From Gammaproteobacteria bacterium (lineage in GTDB: Bacteria; Pseudomonadota; Gammaproteobacteria; Eutrophobiales; Eutrophobiaceae), in contig JAJFKK010000125.1 of NCBI GenBank assembly GCA_021773245.1, positions 1 to 57,748 on the forward strand: a DNA stretch of 57,748 nucleotides, written 5' to 3'. Both the position numbers and the translations under genes were made by a program. This document shows, one piece after another, positions 18,000 through 29,140 of the stretch. The notes under the pieces were generated by a model. That model did no database searches and was not told the DNA's origin. It saw only the letters and a program-made list of their open reading frames with translations. How positions within the stretch are numbered: the stretch's first letter is position 1; every line of letters begins with the position of its first letter.

Positions 18000-20645
18000 T
18001 TAGGAAAGCGCGGCTAAAATCGAATTTTTTAAACATTCAAATTTTAGCGGATCGTCAATTGCCTTGTCTTCATCATTTCGTAAATAAAAAATATCTTCTA
18101 CGCGTTCACCATAGGTTGCTATTTTTGCACCTTGCAGTTTAGAACCACATTGTTCCATTGCTGTACTAATTCGTGAGAGAACACCTGGGCGATCCATAGT
18201 GCTAACTTCCATGATGGTACGATTATTTTTTTCATCTGTTTCGAAAAAAATACGAGTTGGTAATGTAAAACTTTTTAATTGCCTGTTTTCTATCCATTTA
18301 CTATGTTGCGGTATGCCTGTAGTTGATATTAAGTCGTTTAATATATTTGTCTTGATTTCTTTACAACGTTCTTTTGTTTTTATTCTTTCCCCATCATTTT
18401 TAAGCACAATAAAGGTATCGAGTGTAAAACCTTTACGATTAGTAATAATCCTTGCATCAAGAATATTCAAGCTCAGACGCTCGATTGTTTTTGTTATTGT
18501 CGCAAAGATATTTTTTCTGTCATGCATATAAACGAAGATTAGGCTTCCACCACGCGTGGATTCTCGATGAGCCATAATTAGAGGTTCGTCTACCTTCTTA
18601 TGATTAAGGATACCTTCTGTATGCCATGCAATTTCATCAGGCGAATGCCTTAAAAAATAATCGTTGCCAACTGATTTCCATAAATCAAGAATGCTTTGTT
18701 CATCTAGATTTTTTTCAGAGAGTAGTGCAAGTGACTCTCGCCTTATGTCTTTTATCTTTTCGTTTCTAAGAATAGGTTTTTCTTTTCCGCGTCTTAGTTC
18801 TTGTAAGGTTCTGTGATAAAGCGTTGTGAGTAATGTCGCTCGCCAACTGTTCCAGAGTTCGGGGTTGGTTCCACAGATATCAGCTACAGTAAGAATATGT
18901 AGATAGTTGAGATGAAGTTGGTCTCGGACTTCATTGGCAAACTCGGTAATAGTTTCAGGGTCGTCTATATCTTTACGTTGAGCCGTTTTGCTCATCAGTA
19001 AATGTTTTTCAACTAACCATGCGACTAGTTTTGAATCGTAGTCGCTTAGTTGATGCAGTTTACAAAATTCGAGAGCATCTTTGACGCCCAGTTTTGCATG
19101 GTCACCGCCACGACCTTTAGCAATGTCATGAAATAAACCTGCAAAATATAATAACTCGAGTTTTGGTAATCTCTTTATAATGTCATTACAGTTTGGAAAC
19201 TTGGTTTTATATTCGTCAGTGCCTAACAACCGCATTTGTTGTATGACGGTCAGAATATGTTCATCTACAGTGTAGACATGAAATAAATCAAACTGCATTA
19301 AACCTTCTATACTAGCGAACGAAGGTATATAAGCACCTAGAACACCGTAACGGTGCATCATTCTTAATTTATGACCAACTAAATTGGGTTGTTTCATTAT
19401 TTCCAGAAATAAGCTTCGGTTTCTGATGTCATTTCGAAAATTATCGTCTATTAAATAAAGGCTTTTTCTAATTAGACGTATCGTGCTGGCCCTAACGCCT
19501 TTTATCTTAGGATCTTGTTGAATTAATAAGAAGATTTCAAATAGAGCAAAAGGCTGTTTTTTGAAGACATTTTTGTTTGCGACTTCTATAAAATCATTTC
19601 TTTTTTGAAAACGTGAATTAATAGCTATGATTTTTTCTTTTCTTTTGCTATAGATTATTTCTTCTTCAAAATGCTGCAATAATATTTCATTTAAACGACT
19701 TATTTCACGAATTGTTTTGAAATACATCTTCATGAATTCTTCAATGCCTTTATTTTCTTTGCCCTTAAAACCAAGCAATTCAGCTACACTTCTTTGGTAA
19801 TCGAATAGCAGTCGATCTTCTCGTCTATTGGTCGTCATATGTAAAGCAAAACGAATGCGCCACAAAAGATTTTGACCTGTCTTGAGAACCATGTATTCAT
19901 CACGAGATAGAAACTTGTGTTTAATGAGGTTGCTAATATCGATATTATCGAATTGCCGTTCTGCTACCCAAGCGATCATTTGTATGTCGCGTAAACCACC
20001 GGGCGATTCTTTTATGTTGGGCTCAAGCTTGTTTGTTGAGTCGCTGTATTTTTCATGCCTTATTTTTTGTTCAAGTAATTTTTCTTCAAAGAACTTTTTA
20101 GTTGACCATATCTTTTTGGGGCCGGTTGCTTTACGCATATCTTCATGAAGTTTTTCATCTCCACAAATTAACCGTGATTCCATAATATTAGTAATGACAG
20201 TAATGTCATTCTTAGCTTCAAACTTACATTCTTTTACTGTTCTAACACTGTGACCAACCTCGAGACCAAAATCCCATAAGAAAGTAAGGAAAGATTGCAG
20301 CTGTTGCTCAACTTCTTTTTTTAATCTTGGTTTTTGCAACACCATTAGATCAATATCTGAAGCAAGCAAAAGTTCATTACGGCCGTAACCGCCAACCGCA
20401 ATTAAGCTCAGTTGGTCAGAATTAATAAACTGTTTCCAAGCAAAAATGAGGAGTTGGTCTATGAGCCAACCCTGTTGTCTCACTAATATCTCAATATCTT
20501 CGCCTGAGTTAAAATGATCAGTAAGATATTCGTAACCATCTTGAAGTGCTTTTTTGAATAAGGTTAGAGGTGCGTGATTCTGTTTGAGACTTTTACTGAA
20601 ACTGTTTTTATCAAACAAATATTTATCGGCAATTATTTTTTCCAT
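18000..20645 (-). CDS. glnD: PII uridylyltransferase/uridylyl-removing enzyme
   Basis: VGGYGRNELLLASDIDLMVL nucleotidyltransferase, FHDIAKGRGGDHAKLG HD motif, C-terminal ACT domains. Confidence 0.96.
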   Translation of the reverse strand: MEKIIADKYLFDKNSFSKSLKQNHAPLTLFKKALQDGYEYLTDHFNSGEDIEILVRQQGWLIDQLLIFAWKQFINSDQLSLIAVGGYGRNELLLASDIDLMVLQKPRLKKEVEQQLQSFLTFLWDFGLEVGHSVRTVKECKFEAKNDITVITNIMESRLICGDEKLHEDMRKATGPKKIWSTKKFFEEKLLEQKIRHEKYSDSTNKLEPNIKESPGGLRDIQMIAWVAERQFDNIDISNLIKHKFLSRDEYMVLKTGQNLLWRIRFALHMTTNRREDRLLFDYQRSVAELLGFKGKENKGIEEFMKMYFKTIREISRLNEILLQHFEEEIIYSKRKEKIIAINSRFQKRNDFIEVANKNVFKKQPFALFEIFLLIQQDPKIKGVRASTIRLIRKSLYLIDDNFRNDIRNRSLFLEIMKQPNLVGHKLRMMHRYGVLGAYIPSFASIEGLMQFDLFHVYTVDEHILTVIQQMRLLGTDEYKTKFPNCNDIIKRLPKLELLYFAGLFHDIAKGRGGDHAKLGVKDALEFCKLHQLSDYDSKLVAWLVEKHLLMSKTAQRKDIDDPETITEFANEVRDQLHLNYLHILTVADICGTNPELWNSWRATLLTTLYHRTLQELRRGKEKPILRNEKIKDIRRESLALLSEKNLDEQSILDLWKSVGNDYFLRHSPDEIAWHTEGILNHKKVDEPLIMAHRESTRGGSLIFVYMHDRKNIFATITKTIERLSLNILDARIITNRKGFTLDTFIVLKNDGERIKTKERCKEIKTNILNDLISTTGIPQHSKWIENRQLKSFTLPTRIFFETDEKNNRTIMEVSTMDRPGVLSRISTAMEQCGSKLQGAKIATYGERVEDIFYLRNDEDKAIDDPLKFECLKNSILAALS

Positions 20646-21413
20646 TTAAATACTTTCATCTGAACGTTGGGTGAGAACATCATAACCACTTTCGGTAACA
20701 AGAATTGTATGTTCCCATTGTGCTGATAGACTTCTGTCTTTTGTAACAACAGTCCATTCATCAGCAAGTAATTTAACCTGACGTTTTCCAAGGTTGATCA
20801 TCGGTTCGATAGTAAAAGTCATGCCTGCTTCCAACTTTAGTCCGGTATTCGGTTTACCGTAATGCAGGATCTGTGGATCTTCGTGAAATTCCTTACCAAT
20901 TCCATGTCCACAATATTCTCTAACAACTGAACAATGATTAGTTTCTGCTAATGATTGAATGCTATAGCCAATATCTCCTAAACTAACTCCTGGTTTAACC
21001 ATTTCTATACCTTTTTTCATGCAGTCATAGGTTAGCTCGACCAGACGTTTTGCTCGAATGGAAGGTTCTCCAATAAAAAACATCTTACTAGTATCACCAT
21101 GATAACCATCCTTAATGACAGTAATATCAATATTGATAATATCGCCGTTTTTGAGTTTTTTATCCCCAGGGATACCATGACAGACAACATGATTTATCGA
21201 AGTACAGATAGATTTGGGAAATCCGCGATAATTTAGTGGCGCAGGTATCGCTTTTTGCTCATTTACGATGTAATTATGGCAAATTTGGTCTAATTCGTCG
21301 GTTGTTACGCCACTTTGTACTGTAGAGCCAATCATTTCGAGTACATCGGCCGCTAGGCGTCCAGCAACGCGCATTTTCTCGATTTCATCAGCTGTTTTGA
21401 TTGATACAGACAT
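20646..21413 (-). CDS. map: Methionine aminopeptidase type I
   Basis: FPKSICTSINHVVCHGIPGD, GHGIGKEFHEDPQILHYG, FTIEPM. Confidence 0.96.
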   Translation of the reverse strand: MSVSIKTADEIEKMRVAGRLAADVLEMIGSTVQSGVTTDELDQICHNYIVNEQKAIPAPLNYRGFPKSICTSINHVVCHGIPGDKKLKNGDIINIDITVIKDGYHGDTSKMFFIGEPSIRAKRLVELTYDCMKKGIEMVKPGVSLGDIGYSIQSLAETNHCSVVREYCGHGIGKEFHEDPQILHYGKPNTGLKLEAGMTFTIEPMINLGKRQVKLLADEWTVVTKDRSLSAQWEHTILVTESGYDVLTQRSDESI

Positions 21414-21521
21414 ATTTTATAGTTTGGTATGGTTGTCGTTGTTGTGGTAATTGTTCTATGGTATAAAGCGCTCGCGATTTTCGCAAATACTTAAATTTTA
21501 ACTGTCACACGCACGCTTCAA

Positions 21522-21573
21522 CCATATATGGGGTGCCTGATTTCAAGTTGTTAGATATCAGGTTGTTATATGG
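21522..21573 (+). promoter_or_regulatory. Nested stem structure in the rpsB 5' leader
   Basis: CCATATA (21522-21528) pairs with TATATGG (21567-21573); inside it CCTGAT (21536-21541) pairs with ATCAGG (21557-21562). Confidence 0.6.
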
Positions 21574-21612
21574 GGAGTGCGGAGGCTTAACCCTACACTA
21601 GGAGATACAAAC

Positions 21613-22584
21613 ATGTCTAACGTCACCATGCGTGAAATGCTGGAGGCTGGTGTTCATTTTGGCCACCAAACTCGATACTGGAATCCCAGTATGGCACCAT
21701 TTTTATTTGGTCAGCGCAATAAAATCCATATTATTAACTTGGAAAAAACTCTTCCTTTGTACGAAGAAGCGATGAATTTTGTCAGTAAAATGGCTTCAAA
21801 GAAGGGCACTATATTATTTGTCGGTACTAAACGAGCTGCGCAATCAATTGTGGCCGAAGAGGCTGCACGATGCGGCATGCCTTATATCAATCGTCGCTGG
21901 TTAGGTGGTTTATTAACCAACTTTAAAACAGTTAAAGGTTCGATTAATCGATTGAAAGAAATCGAAACTATGCAAACTGATGGTAGTTTTGAACGTATTA
22001 ATAAGAAGGAACAACTCATGCTCAGACGCGAGTTGGATAAATTGAAAGCCAATCTATCTGGTATTAAAGATATGAGGGGCATTCCTGACGCTATATTTAT
22101 TGTTGATGTTGGTTATGAAAATATTGCAGTAAATGAAGCGGTGAAGCTTGGCATACCTGTTGTCGGTATTGTTGATAGTAATAATAGCCCTAAAGGCGTT
22201 GATTACGTTATTCCAGGCAATGATGATGCGATTCGTTCTATTACGCTTTATGCCAAAGGCATAGCAGATGCAATTCTAGATAGTCGTCAATCGATCGCCC
22301 ATTTAGGTGGCACCGATGAAAATAACGATGATCTAGTTGAAATTGATGATTCAGGTGCGCCTGTTGTAGCAACTGAAGCCGTGGCCAAGCCTAAAGTAGC
22401 CAAGAAAACAACTAAGAAAAAGGTTGTAAAGAAAGCTGAATCAGCTGAAGCAGAAAAAACACCTGCTGCTGAAGGTGATAAAGAGGCAGTTAAAAAGAAA
22501 GCTACGGCCAAGAAAAAAGTTGCTAAGAAGAAAGTAGCAAAAAAAGTTACTAAGAAGACAGCTGCTAAGGCTGATGACGAATAA
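21613..22584 (+). CDS. rpsB: 30S ribosomal protein S2 with a long Lys/Ala-rich C-terminal extension
   Basis: [27 protein letters not shown]; tail ...[14 protein letters not shown]...[30 protein letters not shown]. Start taken at the SD-preceded ATG at 21613. Confidence 0.96.
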   Translation: MSNVTMREMLEAGVHFGHQTRYWNPSMAPFLFGQRNKIHIINLEKTLPLYEEAMNFVSKMASKKGTILFVGTKRAAQSIVAEEAARCGMPYINRRWLGGLLTNFKTVKGSINRLKEIETMQTDGSFERINKKEQLMLRRELDKLKANLSGIKDMRGIPDAIFIVDVGYENIAVNEAVKLGIPVVGIVDSNNSPKGVDYVIPGNDDAIRSITLYAKGIADAILDSRQSIAHLGGTDENNDDLVEIDDSGAPVVATEAVAKPKVAKKTTKKKVVKKAESAEAEKTPAAEGDKEAVKKKATAKKKVAKKKVAKKVTKKTAAKADDE

Positions 22585-22629
22585 CAAGCTGTTGTTATTT
22601 AGTTTAGAAAATTTTAGAGGATTTATTAG

Positions 22630-23499
22630 ATGCAAATTACTGCTTCATTAGTTAAAGAGCTTCGCGAACGTACTGGCGCGGGCATGATGGATTGTAAAAA
22701 GGCTTTGCAAGAAGCTGATGGTAATATAGAAGTCGCCATTGAAGAAATGCGTAAATCAGGTGCAGCAAAAGCGGCTAAAAAAGCGGGTCGTATTGCTGCT
22801 GAAGGCGTTATCTCCATTAAGCAAGATGGAAAGGATGTCACGATTTTAGAAACCAATTGTGAAACTGATTTTGTCGCTAAAGATGAAAATTTTCTTTCAT
22901 TCACTAACGGTGTTATCGATGTCGTTAACGCACAAAACCCAAGTGATGTTGATGAATTAATGGGACTAAGTTTGGGTGATCAGACCGTTGAAGAAGCAAA
23001 TCAACAGTTGGTTACCAAGATTGGAGAAAAAATTACAGTTCGTCGTTTTGAGAAACGAACAGCTGCAGATCAAGTTGGCACTTATTCTCATGGAACACGT
23101 ATAGGTGTTGTTGTTGAACTAGAAGGCGGTGATGAAGCATTAGCTAAAGATTTAGCCATGCATATTGCGGCTAGTAAACCTGTTTGCGTTAGTGAAGATC
23201 AAGTCTCCCAAGATGTTCTTGATAAAGAAAAAGAAATTTTTTCAGCACAGGCTGCAGAAAGTGGTAAGCCTGAAGATATTATTGAAAAAATGGTTTCTGG
23301 TCGAATAAAGAAGTATTTAAAAGAAATTACTTTACTAGGTCAGCCTTTTGTTAAAGATCCTGATCAAACAGTAGAAAAACTTCTTAAAGCTGCAAATGCT
23401 TCAGTTACCTCATTTATTCGTTATGAAGTAGGTGAAGGTATTGAAAAGAAAGTGGATAACTTCGCTGAAGAAGTTATGTCTCAGGCCCAAGGAGACTAA
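22630..23499 (+). CDS. tsf: Elongation factor Ts
   Basis: [30 protein letters not shown]. Confidence 0.97.
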   Translation: MQITASLVKELRERTGAGMMDCKKALQEADGNIEVAIEEMRKSGAAKAAKKAGRIAAEGVISIKQDGKDVTILETNCETDFVAKDENFLSFTNGVIDVVNAQNPSDVDELMGLSLGDQTVEEANQQLVTKIGEKITVRRFEKRTAADQVGTYSHGTRIGVVVELEGGDEALAKDLAMHIAASKPVCVSEDQVSQDVLDKEKEIFSAQAAESGKPEDIIEKMVSGRIKKYLKEITLLGQPFVKDPDQTVEKLLKAANASVTSFIRYEVGEGIEKKVDNFAEEVMSQAQGD

Positions 23500-23502
23500 T
23501 TG

Positions 23503-24234
23503 ATGTCTAACCCGTCCAATAAAATAAAATATAGACGGGTTTTGTTAAAACTTAGTGGTGAAGCACTGATGGGCGATGAGTCTTATGGCATCGACCCTAA
23601 AGTTATTGACCGTCTTGCTAATGAAATTGCTGAGCTTTGTAAACAAGGTACTGAAATTGCCATTGTTATTGGTGGTGGCAATATTTTTCGTGGAACAGGT
23701 CTAGCAGCAGCAGGTATCGATCGTGTCACAGCTGATCATATGGGTATGCTGGCGACGATTATGAATTCACTTGCGATGCAAGATGCTCTGGAGCGAGTTA
23801 ACCTACATGCTAGAGTTATGTCGGCTCTAAAGATAAATGAAGTGTGTGAAGATTACATTCGTCGGCGTGCCGTACGCCATCTTCAAAAGGGACGAATTGT
23901 TATTCTTGCTGCTGGAACAGGTAATCCATTTTTTACTACAGATTCTGCAGCAAGCTTACGCGCAATAGAACTCGGCGCTGAATTATTAATCAAAGCGACT
24001 AAGGTCGATGGCGTTTATTCTTCTGACCCCGTTAAAGATAAAAGTGCTGTTCGTTATGAATCATTAAATTATGATGAAGTCATTGAACGTAAACTTGGGG
24101 TCATGGATACAACTGCTGTTGTACTTTGCCGTGATAACCATATGCCTTTAAGAGTTTTAGATATGACAAAACCAGGGTCACTTTTGAAAGCGGCACAAGG
24201 TGAAAACGAAGGAACCTTGGTAAGTAACGCTTAG
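23503..24234 (+). CDS. pyrH: UMP kinase
   Basis: [26 protein letters not shown], start at ATG 23503. Confidence 0.97.
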   Translation: MSNPSNKIKYRRVLLKLSGEALMGDESYGIDPKVIDRLANEIAELCKQGTEIAIVIGGGNIFRGTGLAAAGIDRVTADHMGMLATIMNSLAMQDALERVNLHARVMSALKINEVCEDYIRRRAVRHLQKGRIVILAAGTGNPFFTTDSAASLRAIELGAELLIKATKVDGVYSSDPVKDKSAVRYESLNYDEVIERKLGVMDTTAVVLCRDNHMPLRVLDMTKPGSLLKAAQGENEGTLVSNA

Positions 24235-24251
24235 CCTGAGGAAATTAGAAA

Positions 24252-24809
24252 ATGATCGAAGATATTATTAGTGATGCAAAAAGTCGAATGACAAAAAGTT
24301 TCGAATCGCTGAAAACTGAAATGTCTAAAATTAGAACAGGGCGCGCTCATCCTAGTTTGTTAGAACAGGTTAAAGTGAGCTATTACGGTAGTGAAACTCC
24401 GTTAAGTCAAGTAGCGAGCATTAATGTTGTCGATGCCAGAATGCTCGGTGTTAATGCCTTTGATAAGAGTAGTGTTCCTGATATTGAAAAGGCTATTATG
24501 AATGCTAACTTGGGATTGAATCCAGTTACGACGGGAGATTTGATTAGAGTACCTTTACCTGCTTTAACTGAAGAAAGAAGAAAAGACCTCATTAAAGTTG
24601 TCCGTGGTGAAGCAGAAAAAGCACGTGTGGCGATTCGTAATATTCGTCGTGATGCAAATTCATCATGTAAAGAACTAGTCAAAGAGAAAATGATATCTGA
24701 AGATGATGAACGGAAAGCGGAAGATCGAATTCAAAAGTTAACAAATGAAAACATTGCAACTATAGACAAAAGTCTTGAGCAAAAAGAAGCAGAGATGCTT
24801 GAAATATAA
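24252..24809 (+). CDS. frr: Ribosome recycling factor
   Basis: [32 protein letters not shown]. Confidence 0.97.
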   Translation: MIEDIISDAKSRMTKSFESLKTEMSKIRTGRAHPSLLEQVKVSYYGSETPLSQVASINVVDARMLGVNAFDKSSVPDIEKAIMNANLGLNPVTTGDLIRVPLPALTEERRKDLIKVVRGEAEKARVAIRNIRRDANSSCKELVKEKMISEDDERKAEDRIQKLTNENIATIDKSLEQKEAEMLEI

Positions 24810-24858
24810 ATCGTATATTTAAGATTTCAGTTTTTAAGTGCGCTAATTAATTAGACAG

Positions 24859-25602
24859 ATGAATACTGAGTCTAATCAAATCAAGCCAAATCATATTGCC
24901 ATTGTCATGGATGGTAACGGCAGATGGGCAAAAAAAAGAAATATGCCTCGAGTAGCGGGTCATCGTGCTGGTGTTAAAGCTCTTAGAAAGTTAATAGAAC
25001 ATGCTGTCAAAATAAAATTGAAAGCAATGACTGTATATGCTTTTAGTCGTGAAAACTGGCAGCGGCCTGAAAAAGAAGTTGGATTGTTAATGGATCTTTT
25101 TATGACGGCATTACAGTCTGAAGTAAAAGATCTGCATAAAAATAATGTTCGCTTAAAGTTTATTGGTGATAAAGCGGCATTCAGTGACAAACTACAAGTC
25201 GCTATTGCTGATTCTGAATCGCTAACAGCTTCAAACTCAGGTTTATCTTTAAATGTTGCTGCAAATTACAGTGGTCGGTGGGATATTACCCAAGCTTTAC
25301 AATCGATCGGCCAAGAGCTTGAAGCAAAAACAATAAATGCAAAAGACATAGATGAATCACTCATAAATGGGAAGTTATCATTAGCTAATAATGACGAGCC
25401 TGACCTTTTTATTCGCACAGGTGGAGAGCAGAGAATAAGTAATTATCTATTGTGGCAAATAGCTTATACCGAGTTGTATTTTACTGATACCCTCTGGCCA
25501 GATTTTGATTCTGTACAACTAGATGGCGCTATAGAATGGTTTTCTAGTCGACAAAGAAGATTTGGAAAAACATCTGAACAAATAGAACAGGGCAATATTT
25601 AA
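24859..25602 (+). CDS. uppS: Undecaprenyl diphosphate synthase
   Basis: HIAIVMDGNGRWAKKRNMPRVAGHRAG, YAFSRENWQRP, LFIRTGGEQRISNYLLWQ. Confidence 0.97.
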   Translation: MNTESNQIKPNHIAIVMDGNGRWAKKRNMPRVAGHRAGVKALRKLIEHAVKIKLKAMTVYAFSRENWQRPEKEVGLLMDLFMTALQSEVKDLHKNNVRLKFIGDKAAFSDKLQVAIADSESLTASNSGLSLNVAANYSGRWDITQALQSIGQELEAKTINAKDIDESLINGKLSLANNDEPDLFIRTGGEQRISNYLLWQIAYTELYFTDTLWPDFDSVQLDGAIEWFSSRQRRFGKTSEQIEQGNI

Positions 25603-25608
25603 AACCTT

Positions 25609-26430
25609 ATGCTTAGAAATAGAATAATAACTGCTGCAGTCTTAATACCTATTGTTGTCGCCTTTATTTTTTTAGCTGATTTAAAATGGTTTGCATTATT
25701 ATTCTCTGTTTTTGCTGTTATTGGTGCTTGGGAATGGGCAGGGCTATGTAAATTAAAAGAAAAATATAAGTATCTGTACAGTTTATTTGTTTTGCTTATT
25801 TTAGCCGGGATATATTGGCTTGATAGTCGTTCCTTATATGAGAGTGTTATTTTTTTTGGCGCTGTGTATTGGCTCATCGCTGTTGTTCTGATTGTGTCAT
25901 ACCAGAAGCAATATAATTTGTTACCAAATTTCCCTTTAATACTCATTCTAGTTGGTCTATTTTTACTTATTCCAATGTGGTCTAGTTTGATATTATTAAA
26001 ATCTTCTACTGCGCATGGCGCTTCTTTAATTATGTGTCTTATGTTGCTTATCTGGGGTGCAGACACAGCCGCATATTTTGCAGGTAAAAAATGGGGTAAG
26101 CGTAAGCTCGCGAGCCGTGTTAGTCCTGGTAAAACATGGGAAGGTACTATCGGAGGTGTTCTTTCAACTGTTGTTATAACAATATGCTATGTTGTATTTT
26201 CGAATGAAAATATAAGTGATGGTTTAATGTTTATTGGTTTAGCAATATTGACAGTGATTGCTTCAGTATTTGGCGATTTAATGGAAAGCTTGGTAAAACG
26301 CGAAGCAGGTCAAAAAGATAGTGGCAGTATACTTCCTGGACACGGTGGCGTTATGGATAGAATAGATAGTTTAACTGCAGCTAGTCCGATTTTTGTATCG
26401 GGTGTTATTTATTTAGGATTGATTGGATGA
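25609..26430 (+). CDS. cdsA: Phosphatidate cytidylyltransferase
   Basis: [29 protein letters not shown]-terminal [16 protein letters not shown]. Confidence 0.95.
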   Translation: MLRNRIITAAVLIPIVVAFIFLADLKWFALLFSVFAVIGAWEWAGLCKLKEKYKYLYSLFVLLILAGIYWLDSRSLYESVIFFGAVYWLIAVVLIVSYQKQYNLLPNFPLILILVGLFLLIPMWSSLILLKSSTAHGASLIMCLMLLIWGADTAAYFAGKKWGKRKLASRVSPGKTWEGTIGGVLSTVVITICYVVFSNENISDGLMFIGLAILTVIASVFGDLMESLVKREAGQKDSGSILPGHGGVMDRIDSLTAASPIFVSGVIYLGLIG

Positions 26431-27608
26431 AAGGCATTACTGTACTTGGTTCTACTGGCAGCATTGGCGTTAATACCCTCGATGTAATTTTGCGGCACCC
26501 TGATAAATATCATGTCAAAGCGTTAACAGCTAATACTAATGTTGGAACTTTATTAGAGCAGTGTATTAAACATGAACCTGAATATGCCGTCATGGTGAAT
26601 GAAGAGGCCGCATCAAAATTAGAAAAAGAGTTAAAGAATAAATCTTCATCTATTACTGTATTAAGCGGCGTCGATGGATTATTAAAAGTAGCCGAACTTG
26701 ATGATGTTGATTATGTTATGGCTGCAATTGTTGGTGCAGCAGGGTTATTACCAACATTAGGTGCAGCTAAAGCAGGTAAGCGGGTCTTACTTGCCAATAA
26801 AGAAGCATTGGTTATGTCTGGTAAATTATTCATGGACACTGTAGAAGAGAATAATGCAGAATTATTACCTATTGATAGTGAGCATAATGCAATTTTTCAA
26901 TGCATGCCGACGGATTTTGGAAAAAATGTAGAAGCTTTAGGTGTTAAAAAAGTTTTATTAACTGCATCAGGCGGCCCTTTTCGAACAACACCTTTAAATG
27001 AATTATCTTCTATGACCCCAGATCAAGCTTGCGCGCATCCGAACTGGGTCATGGGCAGGAAAATATCAGTAGATTCTGCAACGATGATGAATAAGGGATT
27101 AGAAATTATTGAAGCTTGTTGGTTATTTCATGTACAAGCTGATTTCATTCAAGTCGTTATTCATCCCCAAAGTGTTATTCATTCATTAGTTGAATATAAT
27201 GATGGCTCAGTGTTGGCGCAGTTAGGTAATCCAGATATGCGCACTCCTATTGCCTATGGTATGGCTTGGCCGGAAAGAATTGATGCAGGTGTAGAGCGAC
27301 TTGATTTATTTGATATTGCCCAGCTTGATTTTTTGGCGCCAGATGAACAACGATTTCCTTGTTTAAGGCTTGCTCGAGAAGCTATGCAACAAGGAGGAAC
27401 AAGTAGTGCTATTTTAAATGCTGCAAATGAGATAGCTGTAAATCAATTTTTAGAAAAGCAAATTCAATTTACAGATATCGCTCGTGTTATTGAAGCAGTA
27501 TTAGAGAATGTGACACAACATGAAGCGGATTCACTTGATATTATTCTTGATGACGACAAATTGGCACGGGAATACGCATTAACTTTTATAAAAGGGTTGG
27601 CAGCATGA
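26427..27608 (+). CDS. dxr: 1-deoxy-D-xylulose 5-phosphate reductoisomerase
   Basis: [53 protein letters not shown]. Confidence 0.97.
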   Translation: MKGITVLGSTGSIGVNTLDVILRHPDKYHVKALTANTNVGTLLEQCIKHEPEYAVMVNEEAASKLEKELKNKSSSITVLSGVDGLLKVAELDDVDYVMAAIVGAAGLLPTLGAAKAGKRVLLANKEALVMSGKLFMDTVEENNAELLPIDSEHNAIFQCMPTDFGKNVEALGVKKVLLTASGGPFRTTPLNELSSMTPDQACAHPNWVMGRKISVDSATMMNKGLEIIEACWLFHVQADFIQVVIHPQSVIHSLVEYNDGSVLAQLGNPDMRTPIAYGMAWPERIDAGVERLDLFDIAQLDFLAPDEQRFPCLRLAREAMQQGGTSSAILNAANEIAVNQFLEKQIQFTDIARVIEAVLENVTQHEADSLDIILDDDKLAREYALTFIKGLAA

Positions 27609-28972
27609 TTGATGTATTGCAGTCCATTATTGCCTTTATTGTTGCGTTAGGCGTTTTAATCACATTTCATGAGTTTGGACACTATTGGGTAGCACGCCGT
27701 TGTGATGTGAAAATTTTACGGTTTTCAATTGGCTTTGGTCGAGCGATTTATAAGAAACAATTTGGTAAAGATAATACAGAGTTTGTCATTGCTGCTTTAC
27801 CTTTAGGTGGTTATGTAAAAATGTTAGATGAACGTGAAGGTGAAGTTAAAGAAGAAGAGTTACCTCGTTCATTTAATTACAAACCATTATGGCAACGCTT
27901 TGCTATTGTCTCCGCTGGCCCACTATTTAATTTTATTTTTGCAATATTCGCTTACTGGTTGATTTTTATAGTAGGTGTGAACGGTCTTAAACCATATGTT
28001 GGTGACATAGAACCGACATCAATAAGTTCACGAGCAGGATTGGTTTCAGGGCAAGAAATAATATCAATAAATGAAATGATAACGCCGACATGGGCAACTG
28101 TGCTTGATAAGTTGGTCAATCATACTGTTAATGGCGATGTTATTAAGATAAGTGTTATTGATAATGATGGTGTTGAGAAAAAAGTAGATATTGACCTTTC
28201 TCAAGTTTCAATAGATGAAATGGCAGAAGGAAAATTATTGGAAGCATTAGGTTTAAGTATTATTGAATTAAAGTTGCCTGCAATTATTGGAGAGGTGTTG
28301 CCAGGAGGTGCCGCTGAAAAGAGTGGCTTACTTCAGTATGATGAAATAATAAATGTAGATGGCAATCCTATTATGTCATGGGGGAAATGGGTAGAGATAA
28401 TTAGAGAAAATCCAGGTGAATCTTTGCATGTTGAAATATCACGTGGCGATTCAAAAGTAATGCTAGAAATGATTCCTGAGCACATTGAGTCTGAAGGTGA
28501 AATGATTGGTCGTATAGGTGCATCAGTATATCAGCCGAACGATTTGTTTGATTCTTACTTTACAAAAGAAAGTTATAGTTTGCCGACTGCCTTTATAAAG
28601 GCAGTAAAAAAAACATGGGAAATGTCAGTGCTAACTCTTCGAGTACTTGGTAAAATGTTAGTAGGGGAGGCATCAGTAAAAAACTTAAGTGGGCCAATTA
28701 GTATTGCCCAGTACGCGGGTCAATCAGCAGGGATTGGATTAGTCGCATTCTTAAGCTTTATGGCTATTGTTAGCGTGAGTTTGGGAGTGTTGAATTTATT
28801 GCCCGTTCCACTATTAGATGGTGGGCACTTGATGTATTACCTTGTAGAATTTGTCATAGGAAAACCGGTTTCTGAAGCAGTACAAATTGTAGGTCAGCAG
28901 ATTGGCGTTGTATTGTTGTTAGGCTTAATGAGTATTGCACTTTATAATGATGTGGCTCGATTGATAGGATAA
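27605..28972 (+). CDS. rseP: RIP metalloprotease RseP
   Basis: [14 protein letters not shown] (HExxH), PDZ domains, [14 protein letters not shown]. Confidence 0.95.
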   Translation: MIDVLQSIIAFIVALGVLITFHEFGHYWVARRCDVKILRFSIGFGRAIYKKQFGKDNTEFVIAALPLGGYVKMLDEREGEVKEEELPRSFNYKPLWQRFAIVSAGPLFNFIFAIFAYWLIFIVGVNGLKPYVGDIEPTSISSRAGLVSGQEIISINEMITPTWATVLDKLVNHTVNGDVIKISVIDNDGVEKKVDIDLSQVSIDEMAEGKLLEALGLSIIELKLPAIIGEVLPGGAAEKSGLLQYDEIINVDGNPIMSWGKWVEIIRENPGESLHVEISRGDSKVMLEMIPEHIESEGEMIGRIGASVYQPNDLFDSYFTKESYSLPTAFIKAVKKTWEMSVLTLRVLGKMLVGEASVKNLSGPISIAQYAGQSAGIGLVAFLSFMAIVSVSLGVLNLLPVPLLDGGHLMYYLVEFVIGKPVSEAVQIVGQQIGVVLLLGLMSIALYNDVARLIG

Positions 28973-28978
28973 GTTGTA

Positions 28979-29140
28979 AAACTATAAATAACAATTATAT
29001 GGAAATAAAACTTAATAAATTACTTTAAGTGATAATGCATCTTTGTCTCTATTTTAGCAAGAACAAGTCATTATTATAAAAAACTATAAAAATAAAAGTA
29101 ACAATCACATGCGAATAAAAGTTAATAAACTACTTTATGT
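28979..29140 (+). repeat. Imperfect direct repeat in the rseP-bamA gap; the first copy is a decayed bamA start region encoding MEIKLNKLL*
   Basis: taacaattatATGgaaataaaacttaataaattactttaagt (around ATG 28999) versus taacaatcacATGcgaataaaagttaataaactactttatgt (around bamA ATG 29109). Confidence 0.85.

Noticed and set aside
22287-22635. Minus-strand ORFs under the rpsB tail (Phe/Leu-rich, TM-like)
   Set aside because: Reverse complement of the Lys-rich codons of the S2 extension; no independent start signals.
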